The position numbers and the translations under genes were made by a program. This document shows, piece by piece, positions 41,909 through 50,645 of a DNA stretch of 64,000 nt. The notes under the pieces were generated by a model. The model saw nothing but the letters and a program-made list of their open reading frames with translations, searched no databases and had not been told where the DNA came from. Numbering within the stretch: position 1 is the stretch's first letter; the number at the start of each line of letters is the position of its first letter. This DNA is from Acinetobacter lwoffii. GTDB lineage: Bacteria > Pseudomonadota > Gammaproteobacteria > Pseudomonadales > Moraxellaceae. The stretch covers positions 2,976,001 to 3,040,000 of the forward strand of contig NZ_CP118963.1 of the NCBI RefSeq assembly GCF_029024105.1, written 5' to 3'.

Positions 41909-42709
41909 ATGCTTAAGAAACTTGCTCTTGCTACAGCGCTTCTTGCTGGCCTGGGAACTGCACATGCTTACCAAGCTGAACTTAATGTCGGGTATGAAAA
42001 TACAGATATTGATAATGTTGGGGATCTAGATACATTTTTCATCAATGGAAAATATTACTTAAACACTGTTCAAGTTAAGAACTCTCCACTTGCAGAAGCG
42101 GCTTTCCTAAATAAAGCAAGCAATATTGGCTTAGGTTATGCAAATGCAAGCGGTGATGGCGATGAGGATATTGATGTATTTGGTGTAAGTGGCGAGTTTT
42201 ATATTCCAAATACTCAATTTTATGTAAGCGGCACTATTAACCAGGTTGACTTTGCTGGTGAAGACAATACTGGCTATGCTTTTGAAGTTGGTTACTTACC
42301 AGTTAATGGCCTACTATTAGCAGCTGGTGCAGCTAATGAAAGCGTTGATCCAGTTCAGGTAGCAAATTATGGTTTTGTCCCTAACCTCTTAAATGCTGTT
42401 ACTGTAGGTGATGATACTGCACTATCTTTACGTGCAAAATATGTGACTCAGATTGGTAATCATTTTGCCAATTTTGAAGGTTTAACTTATTTCGGTGATG
42501 AAACAACTTATCGTTTAGGCGCTGATCTTTATATCGATCCAACTTTAAGTGTGGGTGTATCAATCGCGGATTCTACAGAAGATGATTCAGATACAGTATT
42601 TGGTTTACGCGCACAAAAATTCTTTACACCTGCAATTGCAGCTGGCGTGAACTATACAACTACTGACGGTGCTGACTCTTTCGGTATTAACGGTACTTTC
42701 CGCTTCTAA
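41909..42709 (+). CDS. Putative porin, second tandem paralogue
   Basis: A 266-residue outer-membrane barrel protein with a signal peptide (MLKKLALATALLAGLGTAHA) and mature start YQAELNVGYENTD. It has the same family block GKYYLNTVQVKNSPLAEAAFLNKASNIGLGY and ends in GTFRF. It aligns along its length with the preceding gene and the 14.8-kb porin, so all three stem from duplication. The ATG at 41909 follows AGAGAG. It has its own promoter and shares a terminator with recJ. The loops are very acidic and short of basic residues, which hints at a different solute preference, but no substrate can be assigned. Confidence 0.85.
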   Translation: MLKKLALATALLAGLGTAHAYQAELNVGYENTDIDNVGDLDTFFINGKYYLNTVQVKNSPLAEAAFLNKASNIGLGYANASGDGDEDIDVFGVSGEFYIPNTQFYVSGTINQVDFAGEDNTGYAFEVGYLPVNGLLLAAGAANESVDPVQVANYGFVPNLLNAVTVGDDTALSLRAKYVTQIGNHFANFEGLTYFGDETTYRLGADLYIDPTLSVGVSIADSTEDDSDTVFGLRAQKFFTPAIAAGVNYTTTDGADSFGINGTFRF

Positions 42710-42729
42710 TCTCTCCGATTAAAAGCAAA

Positions 42730-42756
42730 AAAAACCGCTCACTCGAGCGGTTTTTT
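42730..42756. terminator. Bidirectional terminator between porin gene and recJ
   Basis: The 11-bp stem AAAAACCGCTC/GAGCGGTTTTT (42730-42740/42745-42755), with an ACTC loop, lies between convergent genes. Confidence 0.85.
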
Positions 42757-42761
42757 ATGGC

Positions 42762-44462
42762 CTATTGTTCTAAATGGATAATCCGCATTTGCAAGCTGAT
42801 ATTGCCATTAAATACATTTTTATCCAGCTCATAGACCAATCGTGTATCTTTCATCGGGTCAAAGTCATATTTATCCGCTGCATTGAAAGCGATCGCATCC
42901 ACGACCTGCCCATTCTCCAACGCCACACGTAACTTAAGATGCACATCTTTAAGCCAGCGATAGTCCATGATTTTGAACACACCATCAAAAATCGGTTGGG
43001 GGAATTTTTGCCCCCATGGACTTAAATTCTGTAATAAATCGACTGTTTCAATGTGAAAAGCAGAAGCTGGCAGCTCTCCATCCGTCCATAAAGTCGCAGT
43101 GAATAAATCCTCATCCATCGCACCAATCAGTACTTCAAAGACCTGCTTAAACTCGGCGAAATTTTCTTTTTTCAGGGTTAAACCGGCTGCTGCTGCATGG
43201 CCACCAAAATGACTGACTAAATGAGGATATTGCTCTGCCACCTGTTCAATCGCATCACGAATATGAATACCTTCAATCGAACGCGCCGAACCTTTGATAT
43301 GAATCCCATCCTGATCCGCGGCAAAAACAATACTCGGACGATGGAACTGCTCTTTTAAACGCCCTGCTACAATCCCGATCACTCCCTGATGCCAATGTGG
43401 TTCGAACATGATCAGCGCAGCAGGTAATGCCGTCGCATCTAACTGGATTTTCTCAAGTTCGTTTAAAGCGTCCTGCTTGATTTTGCCTTCCACCTGACGG
43501 CGCTCGACATTAAGCTGATTCAGCTGTTCAGCCAGTGGATAGGCCATTGCTAGATCAGGAGCCAGCAGACATTCGATGCCGATGTCCATGGTTTCCATCC
43601 GTCCAGCCGCATTAATTCGAGGGCCCAGAACAAAACCGAGATCTTGGGCTTTTAGACCAGCAGGGTCACGTTTGGCAATATCCAGCAGTGCACTGATTCC
43701 TGCACGGCACTGCCCTTGCTGAATGCGTTTCAGACCTGCATCAACCAGAATCCGGTTGTTATAGTCCAGACTGGCGACATCGGCATAGGTACCGAGCGCT
43801 ACCAGATCAAGATAATTGGTAATTACCGTACAGGATTTCCCCAGTTTCTTGCGATGGGTCGACAGATTGGCCAGCACATAAAATGCCACCCCCACCCCGG
43901 CCAAGGCCTTGCTCGGGAAATCGCAACCGAGCTGATTCGGATTAACCACCGCTTCGGCTTTTGGTGTCGGCTTGGTCGTTAGATGATGATCGGTAATGAT
44001 CACCTGCATGCCATGATCTTGTGCCTGTTTGACTCCGTCATGGCTGGAAATGCCATTGTCCACGGTAAGCAGTAAATCAGGCGTGAAATTGACAAAGGCC
44101 AGATCTGCAATTGCGGGCGTCAATCCATACCCATATTTAAAACGGTCTGGTACCAGATATTCAACATTGGCGCCCATATCGCGCAGTGCCAGCACCATGA
44201 GTGCAGTACTGGTCGCGCCATCGGCATCATAATCGCCGACAATCACGATTTTCTGGCCATGATCAATCGCCTGATCCATCAATTGAATGGCTTCAGGCAA
44301 GCCTTTCATGGTCGGTGCCAGCAAATGCTTCAGCTTGAGCTCAAGTTCCTGCTCGGATTCCACCCCACGACGAGCCAGAATCTCGGCCACAAATGCAGGG
44401 ACGCCCGGTAAATTTTCAGGGCGTGTCAGCAATGGACGTTGTTTGATTTCCAGTTTTTGCAT
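42762..44462 (-). CDS. recJ: Single-stranded-DNA-specific 5'-3' exonuclease RecJ
   Basis: A 566-residue DHH-family nuclease acting in RecF-pathway recombination, mismatch and base-excision repair. Motifs in order: VIVGDYDADGATSTAL (motif I), LLLTVDNGISSHDGV, IITDHHLTT (DHH, motif III), VNPNQ, GLGAYADV-like LVALGTYADVASLD, and the DHHA1 end SHFGGHAAAAGLTL. Length fits E. coli RecJ (577). The ATG at 44462 lies two bases after the pdxH stop codon, so the two are coupled. It forms an apparent glmM-pdxH-recJ transcript with its upstream neighbours. Confidence 0.95.
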   Translation of the reverse strand: MQKLEIKQRPLLTRPENLPGVPAFVAEILARRGVESEQELELKLKHLLAPTMKGLPEAIQLMDQAIDHGQKIVIVGDYDADGATSTALMVLALRDMGANVEYLVPDRFKYGYGLTPAIADLAFVNFTPDLLLTVDNGISSHDGVKQAQDHGMQVIITDHHLTTKPTPKAEAVVNPNQLGCDFPSKALAGVGVAFYVLANLSTHRKKLGKSCTVITNYLDLVALGTYADVASLDYNNRILVDAGLKRIQQGQCRAGISALLDIAKRDPAGLKAQDLGFVLGPRINAAGRMETMDIGIECLLAPDLAMAYPLAEQLNQLNVERRQVEGKIKQDALNELEKIQLDATALPAALIMFEPHWHQGVIGIVAGRLKEQFHRPSIVFAADQDGIHIKGSARSIEGIHIRDAIEQVAEQYPHLVSHFGGHAAAAGLTLKKENFAEFKQVFEVLIGAMDEDLFTATLWTDGELPASAFHIETVDLLQNLSPWGQKFPQPIFDGVFKIMDYRWLKDVHLKLRVALENGQVVDAIAFNAADKYDFDPMKDTRLVYELDKNVFNGNISLQMRIIHLEQ

Positions 44463-44464
44463 GG

Positions 44465-45124
44465 TTATGGCATTAAGCGCTCTAAAGTCCAGCCGGCATC
44501 GGTTTTGCGATAACTTAAACGGTCATGCAAACGGTTGGGACGACCCTGCCAGAATTCATAATAATCGGGTTCTAGACGATAACCGCCCCAGAATACCGGC
44601 TTGTCCAACTGTTGCTGATTCGCGACCTGGGTATGCAAATCCCAAAAACGTTGCTGCAATTCCTCACGACTGGCCACGACGCCACTTTGCGGGGTACTGA
44701 TATGTGCAGCAATCTGGCTTTCTCGTGGACGTTTATGATAATAATCGGTCGATTCTTCTTCCGATATTTTCTTTACACGACCTGAAATACGAATCTGGCG
44801 CTCCTGATCCTGCCAGTACAACAACAGTTCGGCATAAGGATTTTCAGCCAGATCCAGACCTTTTTGACTATCATAGTTGGTATAAAAGTCATAGCCCGCT
44901 TCAGTCGCTCCACGTAGCAATACCGTACGCACGTGCGGACGACCTTGTGCATTGGCTGTTGCCAAAGACATGGCATAGGGTTCATGCAATTTTGCTTCCA
45001 GTGCATGGTTAAACCATTGCAGGAACTGCATATGTGGATTCGGATTGACTTGCTGTTCCTGTAACTCGCCTTTTTCATAATTCAGGCGTAGTTCACTCAG
45101 ATCCTTGATCAGATCACTCATCAT
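44465..45124 (-). CDS. pdxH: Pyridoxamine/pyridoxine 5'-phosphate oxidase
   Basis: A 219-residue FMN-dependent enzyme making pyridoxal 5'-phosphate from PNP or PMP. The split-barrel core has MSLATANAQGRPHVRTVLLRG, FYTNYDSQKGLDL and the C-terminal signature family region FWQGRPNRLHDRLSYRKTDAGWTLERLMP, with the Arg-x-His substrate site. Length matches E. coli PdxH (218). Two adjacent ATGs could start it; AGGAA is well placed for the first at 45124. It lies 11 bp after glmM and 2 bp before recJ on the same strand. Confidence 0.95.
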   Translation of the reverse strand: MMSDLIKDLSELRLNYEKGELQEQQVNPNPHMQFLQWFNHALEAKLHEPYAMSLATANAQGRPHVRTVLLRGATEAGYDFYTNYDSQKGLDLAENPYAELLLYWQDQERQIRISGRVKKISEEESTDYYHKRPRESQIAAHISTPQSGVVASREELQQRFWDLHTQVANQQQLDKPVFWGGYRLEPDYYEFWQGRPNRLHDRLSYRKTDAGWTLERLMP

Positions 45125-45135
45125 CTATGTTCCTG

Positions 45136-46467
45136 TTAAGCGGCATTGGCACGCACAGCATCTGCCAGGCTGTTTGCAAGTGTGGTAACTTCAGCCAGAT
45201 CATCGCCTTCGACCATCACACGAATGACAGGTTCTGTGCCAGATTTACGAATCAATAAACGGCCACGACCTTTAAGCTGCTGTTCGGCTTTTTCAAATTC
45301 AGCTGCCAGTGCAGGCACTGAATAAGGATCAAACATGGCATTTAAACGTACATTGACCAAGACATTGGGCAACAGTTTAAAGTCAGCCACAAGTTCATGC
45401 AGAGCTTTTTTCTGCTCAACCATCACGGTTAAAACTTGCAGGGCTGCAATAATGGCGTCGCCTGTGGTGCTCTTGTCTAAAGTCAGAATATGACCAGAAG
45501 GCTCACCGCCAATTACCCAGCCATTTTCTTCCAGACCTTGCAATACATAACGGTCGCCGACTTTGGCACGTAATAACGGCACTTGTGCTTTTTCCAGCGC
45601 CAGTTCCAGCGCCATATTGCTCATTAAGGTACCGACGATACCTGCCGGTTTTTTCGAGCTTTGAGTCGCAAGAATATAAAGAATATGGTCGCCATCAATC
45701 AGATTACCGGCTTTATCTACGAGAACCACACGGTCAGCATCCCCATCAAAGGCAATACCCAAATCCGCTTGATGTTGAATCACGGCTTGTTGCAAGCTTT
45801 CCGGATGCGTTGAACCACAGCCCTCATTAATATTTAAACCGCTCGGCTCATTGTGAATCGCAATTACACGTGCGCCCAGTTCACGGAACACTGCAGGTCC
45901 CACGTTATAGGCTGCACCATTGGCACAATCCACCACAATGGTGAGTTCATTCAGATCCAGATGATACGGGAACGTCGATTTACAGAATTCAATATAGCGA
46001 CCGTTGGCATCTTTAACCCGGATACTTTTACCCAGATTCGCCGTATCTTCAATCACAAAATCTTTTTCAAGTTCCTGATTAATTTCGTCTTGTAAAGCAT
46101 CTGGCAATTTTTTACCTTCCGCAGAGAAGAACTTAATGCCGTTATCAAAATACGGGTTATGCGAAGCGGAAATGACAATACCCAAGCTGGCATGTAAGGC
46201 ACGGGTCAAGTGAGCAATCGCCGGTGTCGGTAGTGGACCTAAAAGATGAACATAAACGCCAGCGGCATTCAAACCTGCTTGCAAGGCTGCTTCCAGGATA
46301 TAACCAGACAAACGGGTATCTTTACCCAGAACCACCAATGGTTTGGATTTTTTACTATGACGTTTTAAAACTTTACCAGCCGCAAATCCCAGTTTCAGGG
46401 CAAACTCAGGGGTAATCGGCAATTCGCCAAACTTTCCACGAATACCATCCGTACCAAAATAACTCAT
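45136..46467 (-). CDS. glmM: Phosphoglucosamine mutase
   Basis: A 443-residue enzyme converting glucosamine-6-P to glucosamine-1-P for peptidoglycan and LPS precursors. The active-site phosphoserine is Ser102 in VISASHNPYFDNG, the same number as in E. coli GlmM. The metal-binding loop is FDGDADRVV, and the sugar-binding and C-terminal phosphate loops are GEPSGHI and RKSGTEPVIRVM. The frame extends 13 codons upstream to 46506, but the ATG at 46467 yields the canonical MSYFGTDGIRG start. It probably heads the glmM-pdxH-recJ transcript. Confidence 0.96.
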   Translation of the reverse strand: MSYFGTDGIRGKFGELPITPEFALKLGFAAGKVLKRHSKKSKPLVVLGKDTRLSGYILEAALQAGLNAAGVYVHLLGPLPTPAIAHLTRALHASLGIVISASHNPYFDNGIKFFSAEGKKLPDALQDEINQELEKDFVIEDTANLGKSIRVKDANGRYIEFCKSTFPYHLDLNELTIVVDCANGAAYNVGPAVFRELGARVIAIHNEPSGLNINEGCGSTHPESLQQAVIQHQADLGIAFDGDADRVVLVDKAGNLIDGDHILYILATQSSKKPAGIVGTLMSNMALELALEKAQVPLLRAKVGDRYVLQGLEENGWVIGGEPSGHILTLDKSTTGDAIIAALQVLTVMVEQKKALHELVADFKLLPNVLVNVRLNAMFDPYSVPALAAEFEKAEQQLKGRGRLLIRKSGTEPVIRVMVEGDDLAEVTTLANSLADAVRANAA

Positions 46468-46539
46468 CTTTATCTCACTTCTTAGCGGATGATTGATATC
46501 ACCCATTTTTTTCCTTGAGTCACACTTTACACCAAAATA

Positions 46540-46570
46540 AAAAAGCCGTCATTTGCATGACGGCTTTTTA
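46540..46570 (-). terminator. guaB terminator
   Basis: The 13-bp stem AAAAAGCCGTCAT/ATGACGGCTTTTT (46540-46552/46557-46569) lies 21 nt past the guaB stop. Confidence 0.85.
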
Positions 46571-46590
46571 AAATTTTAAATCACAGGAAA

Positions 46591-48057
46591 TTAACCTACG
46601 CGATAGTTTGGTGCTTCTTTGGTAATGGTCACATCATGTACATGCGACTCAGACATACCGGCAGAAGTGATTTTCACAAACTTAGCATTCTGACGCAGGT
46701 CTTCAATCGTCGCAGAACCGGTATAACCCATTGAAGAACGTAGGCCGCCCATCATCTGATGTACGATATTACCCATTGGGCCTTTGTACGGTACACGACC
46801 TTCAATACCTTCAGGAACCAGCTTCTCGGCACCGGCCTTGGAGTCCTGGAAGTAACGGTCAGCAGAACCTGTCGCACCCGCCATCGCGCCCAATGAACCC
46901 ATACCGCGATAAGCCTTGTAGTAACGGCCCTGGAAGAATTCAACTTCGCCTGGTGCTTCTTCAGTACCAGCCATCAATGAACCAACCATAATCGTGCTTG
47001 CGCCCGCACCAATCGCTTTAGCCATATCGCCAGAGAAACGGATACCGCCATCTGCGATTAAAGGAATCTGATCTTTCAGTGCATTGGCAACAGAATCAAT
47101 TGCAGAGATCTGTGGCATACCAATACCCGCCACAATACGCGTGGTGCAGATTGAACCAGGACCAATCCCAACTTTAACTGCATCCGCACCTGCATCAAGC
47201 AACGCCAGCGCAGCATCACCTGTTGCGATGTTACCGCCAATCACCTGAACTTGTGGATAGTTGGCCTTAACCCAACGTACACGCTCGATTACACCTGCAG
47301 AATGGCCATGTGCAGTATCGACTACAATCACGTCCACACCTGCGTCCACCAAGGCTTCTACACGGCTTGGCGTTTCTGCACCGGTACCGACAGCAGCACC
47401 AACACGCAGACGACCCAGGTCATCTTTACAGCTGTTTGGATACAATTCAGCTTTACGGAAATCGGTTACCGTAATTAAGCCTTTCAGCTCTTGCTGATCG
47501 TTGACCACCAATACTTTTTCAATACGATGCTGTTGCAATAAGGCTTGGATATTTTCTTTCGATTCGCCTTCACGAACAGTCACCAGACGATCCTGACCAG
47601 TCATGATATTGCTGACTGGCTGCTCAAGATTGGTTTCAAAGCGTGTATCACGACCTGTCACGATACCCACCACTTTGCCGTCTTTCACAACAGGCACACC
47701 ACTGATATTATTGGCTTGAGTCAGCGCAATCAATTCACGTACTGTGGTCTCAGGAGTCACTGTAATCGGGTCTTTAACCATACCCGCTTCGAATTTTTTC
47801 ACACGGCGCACTTCTGCAGCCTGAACCGCGATATCCATGTTCTTGTGCAAAATACCGATACCACCATTTTGCGCCATTGCAATTGCCATACGGGACTCAG
47901 TCACCGTATCCATTGCTGCAGACACAAGAGGAATATTCAGGTTAATGCCACGAGTTAAACGTGTCTTTAGGGAGACATCTTTTGGAAGAACAGTAGAATA
48001 GGCAGGGAGTAATAGGACATCATCGAAGGTTAACGCGTCTTGAACGATGGTCAACAT
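46591..48057 (-). CDS. guaB: IMP dehydrogenase
   Basis: The 488-residue enzyme oxidises IMP to XMP, the committed step of GMP synthesis. A TIM barrel is interrupted by a CBS-domain pair (about residues 90-205, with VPVVKDGKVVGIVTGRD and VNDQQELKGLITVTDF). The catalytic cysteine lies in GIGPGSICTTRIVAG (near 300), and the mobile flap has YKAYRGMGSLGAM with the Arg-Tyr pair in GRVPYKG. Length equals that of E. coli GuaB. The ATG at 48057 starts MLTIVQDALTFDDVLLLPAYS, the standard N-terminus. It is monocistronic: guaA is not adjacent. Confidence 0.97.
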   Translation of the reverse strand: MLTIVQDALTFDDVLLLPAYSTVLPKDVSLKTRLTRGINLNIPLVSAAMDTVTESRMAIAMAQNGGIGILHKNMDIAVQAAEVRRVKKFEAGMVKDPITVTPETTVRELIALTQANNISGVPVVKDGKVVGIVTGRDTRFETNLEQPVSNIMTGQDRLVTVREGESKENIQALLQQHRIEKVLVVNDQQELKGLITVTDFRKAELYPNSCKDDLGRLRVGAAVGTGAETPSRVEALVDAGVDVIVVDTAHGHSAGVIERVRWVKANYPQVQVIGGNIATGDAALALLDAGADAVKVGIGPGSICTTRIVAGIGMPQISAIDSVANALKDQIPLIADGGIRFSGDMAKAIGAGASTIMVGSLMAGTEEAPGEVEFFQGRYYKAYRGMGSLGAMAGATGSADRYFQDSKAGAEKLVPEGIEGRVPYKGPMGNIVHQMMGGLRSSMGYTGSATIEDLRQNAKFVKITSAGMSESHVHDVTITKEAPNYRVG

Positions 48058-48249
48058 AACAGTCTCACTGGTAATTTCCGTGCACTATTATAAACAAATA
48101 TCGGCTTAAATTTCATTGCAATTGCAAAATTATTTTTTTATTCAAGCTTCGTACACGCAGATCTATGTGGGTGCTAAAACAGTATCAATAATACGTCCGA
48201 TCATGAAGTTCCCTATTTTAAAATATACCCCGATCATTTTAATGAAGTG

Positions 48250-48275
48250 AAAAGCAGAGCCTAAGCTCTGCTTTG
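48250..48275 (-). terminator. Terminator of the YkgJ-type gene
   Basis: The perfect 10-bp stem AAAGCAGAGC/GCTCTGCTTT (48251-48260/48265-48274), with a CTAA loop, lies just past the stop at 48283. Confidence 0.75.
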
Positions 48276-48282
48276 GATGGAT

Positions 48283-48648
48283 TTAGCTGACATATTCAAA
48301 ACTGTCATCATTGTCGGCTTCATCAGTTTCAATCTGGACAAAGGGCAACATATTGTGTGCAATACGTGCCTTATTGCATTGCTCATCGGCAATCTGCACT
48401 TCTTTGCAGGATGAACTGCGCTGCTCATACATACCACAGCTGACCTGCTGGCCGATGGTGCCATCAAGTGCAATACAGCGTGGATTTTTTTGATTGGTTC
48501 CAGCCATACATGAATAGACTGCTGTCACAGGTTCGGTATAGTGCTCAGGCATATGAATTCCTTCAGCCCAATAAAACGAAACCCTGAAATAGGCGCAGCA
48601 CGCCCCGCAGCTTAAACACGCATCCGGTTTTGGAACTTGAGACAACAT
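48283..48648 (-). CDS. YkgJ family cysteine-cluster protein
   Basis: A 121-residue small protein of the YkgJ/CxxCxxCC zinc- or iron-binding family. The N-terminal cluster CLSCGACCAYF (Cys at about 11, 14, 17 and 18) is completed by later cysteines (RCIAL, SCGMYEQR, SCKEV, QCN), as in the family. Members are thought to chelate a metal or Fe-S cluster, but their function is unknown. The C-terminus is acidic. The ATG at 48648 has only a weak AAGAA. It lies downstream of the ODP-type gene on the same strand with a 97-bp AT-rich gap. Confidence 0.8.
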   Translation of the reverse strand: MLSQVPKPDACLSCGACCAYFRVSFYWAEGIHMPEHYTEPVTAVYSCMAGTNQKNPRCIALDGTIGQQVSCGMYEQRSSSCKEVQIADEQCNKARIAHNMLPFVQIETDEADNDDSFEYVS

Positions 48649-48714
48649 TTCTTATAAGTTCTCATTATCAAAAAAAAGTTTTTTGGAGAAGAAATATAAA
48701 AAATGTTGTTTTTC

Positions 48715-48743
48715 CACACAAGAAAAAAATTATTTTTTGTGTG
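48715..48743. terminator. Weak A/T-rich hairpin after the ODP-type gene
   Basis: CACACAA-G-AAAAAA pairs with TTTTTTGTGTG around a short loop. It lies immediately past the stop of the gene at 48746. It is A/T-rich, so termination strength is doubtful. Confidence 0.3.
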
Positions 48744-48745
48744 AA

Positions 48746-49543
48746 CTATTCAGGACAGGTAAAAACCGTTTCATCCATCAGGTCAGTGCCGCATTCCAGC
48801 GTTTCAATCCAGTCCAGAAACTGGGTAATCTGCTCTTTGCCGATAAATGGTGTGCCATGCTGCGGCACAATCATCTCGGTTTCCATGCTGCGTACCATTT
48901 TCACCCAGAGACGAATCACCTTGTTATTGCACATATAGCGTTGATGGAAGCTTTTCATTTTTGGGATATGCGCGGCAAAGTTTTCCAGTGGCTTGGCGGC
49001 ATCTTCAACCATGGACGCACCCATATCACCTGAAAATAAAATTTTGGCAATCGGATCATAAAACTGGAAATTCCCTACCGAATGCAGAAAATGCGCCGGT
49101 ACCGCCACAATATGAGATTGGCCCAGTGGAATGATTTGACCATGATCCGGAAGCTCCACCAGACGGTCCAGCCAGTTGCCTTTCATCCGGTCGCTCATAA
49201 AGGCCGAGTTTAAGTGCGGCAAGAAACGCGCCCACAGCTTGGATGCCACCACTTTGGCATCGGTATATACCAGCCAGCGCGGCATGGAAGTGATAATGTC
49301 CGGGTCTTGATGTGAAGCCATGACATAGTCCAGATGGGTCAAGCGGGTGTATTTATTCAGTTCCATGGTCAGCGGCACATAGGTTAAATCACCACCCGGA
49401 TCGAGTACCGCTGCGCGCTCATGATCAATAATCAAAAACTGGTTTGCCTGAACGCCTTCACCTTTGACCAGACTGGTAAAACTAATGCATTTATGTGTCC
49501 CATTATCAAACAGGACTTGCGATGTGGTGCGCTCAAAAACCAT
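48746..49543 (-). CDS. ODP-type metallo-beta-lactamase-fold protein (possible oxygen-binding di-iron protein)
   Basis: A 265-residue stand-alone metallo-beta-lactamase fold of the oxygen-binding di-iron (ODP) group, related to the oxygen-reducing domain of flavodiiron proteins but without flavodoxin. The metal ligands appear in ASHQDPDI (His78-x-Asp80-x-Asp82), PAHFLHSVGNF, LFSGDMGA and VPQHGTPF. Flavodiiron enzymes normally have H-x-E-x-D, so the Asp at position 80 is a variation. ODP proteins are implicated in oxygen or NO sensing in chemotaxis, but here no chemotaxis genes are near. The frame opens at 49594, but the ATG at 49543 has GGGGAA upstream. Confidence 0.78.
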   Translation of the reverse strand: MVFERTTSQVLFDNGTHKCISFTSLVKGEGVQANQFLIIDHERAAVLDPGGDLTYVPLTMELNKYTRLTHLDYVMASHQDPDIITSMPRWLVYTDAKVVASKLWARFLPHLNSAFMSDRMKGNWLDRLVELPDHGQIIPLGQSHIVAVPAHFLHSVGNFQFYDPIAKILFSGDMGASMVEDAAKPLENFAAHIPKMKSFHQRYMCNNKVIRLWVKMVRSMETEMIVPQHGTPFIGKEQITQFLDWIETLECGTDLMDETVFTCPE

Positions 49544-49676
49544 GTAAATTCCCCAATTTATAGTTAAAACTGCTGTTTTATACCCATACAACATATAAGG
49601 ATTTAATAGAATTTACAATCCATAAAACCGACCATATCACGAGCTTTATCAAGCTTTTCAGAGGATTTAAGCATAA

Positions 49677-49703
49677 AAAATCCTGAGTTTTTAGCTCAGG
49701 ATT
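49677..49703 (-). terminator. Terminator of the Mn-exporter gene
   Basis: The 9-bp stem AATCCTGAG/CTCAGGATT (49679-49687/49695-49703) lies 24 nt past the stop, with Us on the minus strand. Confidence 0.8.
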
Positions 49704-49726
49704 CATGCAATTTGTTATTTTATAAT

Positions 49727-50302
49727 TTAAAAGAAATAATATTGAACCAGGGTCGCGACACCTATGACCAGGAAAATGGCCGCGCCAATTTTATGGATCA
49801 GGCTGATCGGTAGTTTGTTCGCCAGTTTATCACCCAAAAATACCGCAGGCGCATTGGCCAGCATCATGCCTAGCGTAGTACCCAACATCACCCAGAAGAC
49901 GCTGTCGAAACGTGCCGCCAGTGCCACTGTGGCAATCTGGGTTTTGTCACCAATTTCTGCCAGAAAAAACAAAATGAAGGTTGCACCAAATACCCCGAAT
50001 TTTTGCCATTTATTGATACTGGCATTTTCATCACCCAGTTCATCCGGAATCAGCATCCAGACTGCCATCGCGATAAAGCCAATCGAAACGATCCACAGCA
50101 GTACTTCCGGCCCAATCACTGTGGTTACCCATTGTCCCAATACTGCAGAAAGGCCGTGGTTAATCAGCGTCGCCAATAAAATGGCAACTAAAATAGGAAC
50201 AGGTTTGCGAAAACGTGCGGCAAGCAGCAATGCCAGCAGTTGGGTCTTATCACCCATTTCAGCCAGTGCTACGATTGCAGTCGACAGTAAGAATTCATAC
50301 AT
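49727..50302 (-). CDS. mneA: Gdt1/UPF0016 family manganese exporter (MneA-like)
   Basis: A 191-residue membrane protein with six helices in two homologous halves, each carrying the E-x-G-D-K-T signature (LAEMGDKTQLLALLLAARF and LAEIGDKTQIATVALAARF) that binds the cation. UPF0016 proteins export Mn2+ in bacteria such as Vibrio (MneA). Assignment to Mn is supported by the yybP-ykoY-type riboswitch in its leader. The ATG at 50302 (MYEFLLSTAIVALAEMGD) has a weak ribosome site, as expected for a gene whose translation or transcription is controlled by the leader. It is monocistronic with its own promoter and terminator. Confidence 0.88.
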   Translation of the reverse strand: MYEFLLSTAIVALAEMGDKTQLLALLLAARFRKPVPILVAILLATLINHGLSAVLGQWVTTVIGPEVLLWIVSIGFIAMAVWMLIPDELGDENASINKWQKFGVFGATFILFFLAEIGDKTQIATVALAARFDSVFWVMLGTTLGMMLANAPAVFLGDKLANKLPISLIHKIGAAIFLVIGVATLVQYYFF

Positions 50303-50379
50303 GAGGTCTTTCTCTGGCTAGCATCCAATACCAATGACTCACCGCTCCTGCTAGCCAAAATCTGCAGAGTGGTAAATCA

Positions 50380-50515
50380 AAGGTCTTGCCAACAAAAGAA
50401 AGCTTGGAAAAGCTAACTTGGTTCTTTGCTATGATGACCATGCTCGTTTGAGCAAATATGTTGACCATCACCCTTCTGCTTTGCGCAAAAGGCGGCTACT
50501 CCCCAATGAAGTGCG
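50380..50515 (-). promoter_or_regulatory. yybP-ykoY manganese riboswitch
   Basis: In the minus-strand leader of the Gdt1-family gene the conserved aptamer blocks appear in order. These are TTGGGGAGTAGCC (complement of 50494-50506), GTCAACATA near the middle and TTGGCAAGACCTTTG (complement of 50377-50391). These are the conserved elements of the Mn2+-sensing yybP-ykoY class. Downstream, GGCTAGC/GCTAGCC (50316-50322/50350-50356) forms a hairpin that probably belongs to the expression platform just before the ATG. High Mn2+ should turn the exporter on. Confidence 0.85.
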
Positions 50516-50518
50516 TCA

Positions 50519-50547
50519 AGTATAGAATCAAATAGATTATTTTTCAA
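50519..50547 (-). promoter_or_regulatory. Promoter of the Mn-exporter gene
   Basis: Minus-strand -35 TTGAAA (complement of 50542-50547), a 17-bp spacer and -10 TATACT (complement of 50519-50524). The predicted start lies a few bases before the riboswitch. Confidence 0.7.
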
Positions 50548-50556
50548 TGCAACAGC

Positions 50557-50585
50557 AAAAAACCCTGCCGAAGCAGGGTTTTTCT
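50557..50585. terminator. aceEF terminator
   Basis: The 11-bp stem AAAAACCCTGC/GCAGGGTTTTT (50558-50568/50573-50583), with a CGAA loop, lies 63 nt past the aceF stop and just before the Mn-exporter promoter. Confidence 0.85.
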
Positions 50586-50645
50586 CTTTACACCCTCTTT
50601 ATATTTCTCCCAGAGGAAGAAAATAGAAGGCATATACATGATTTT

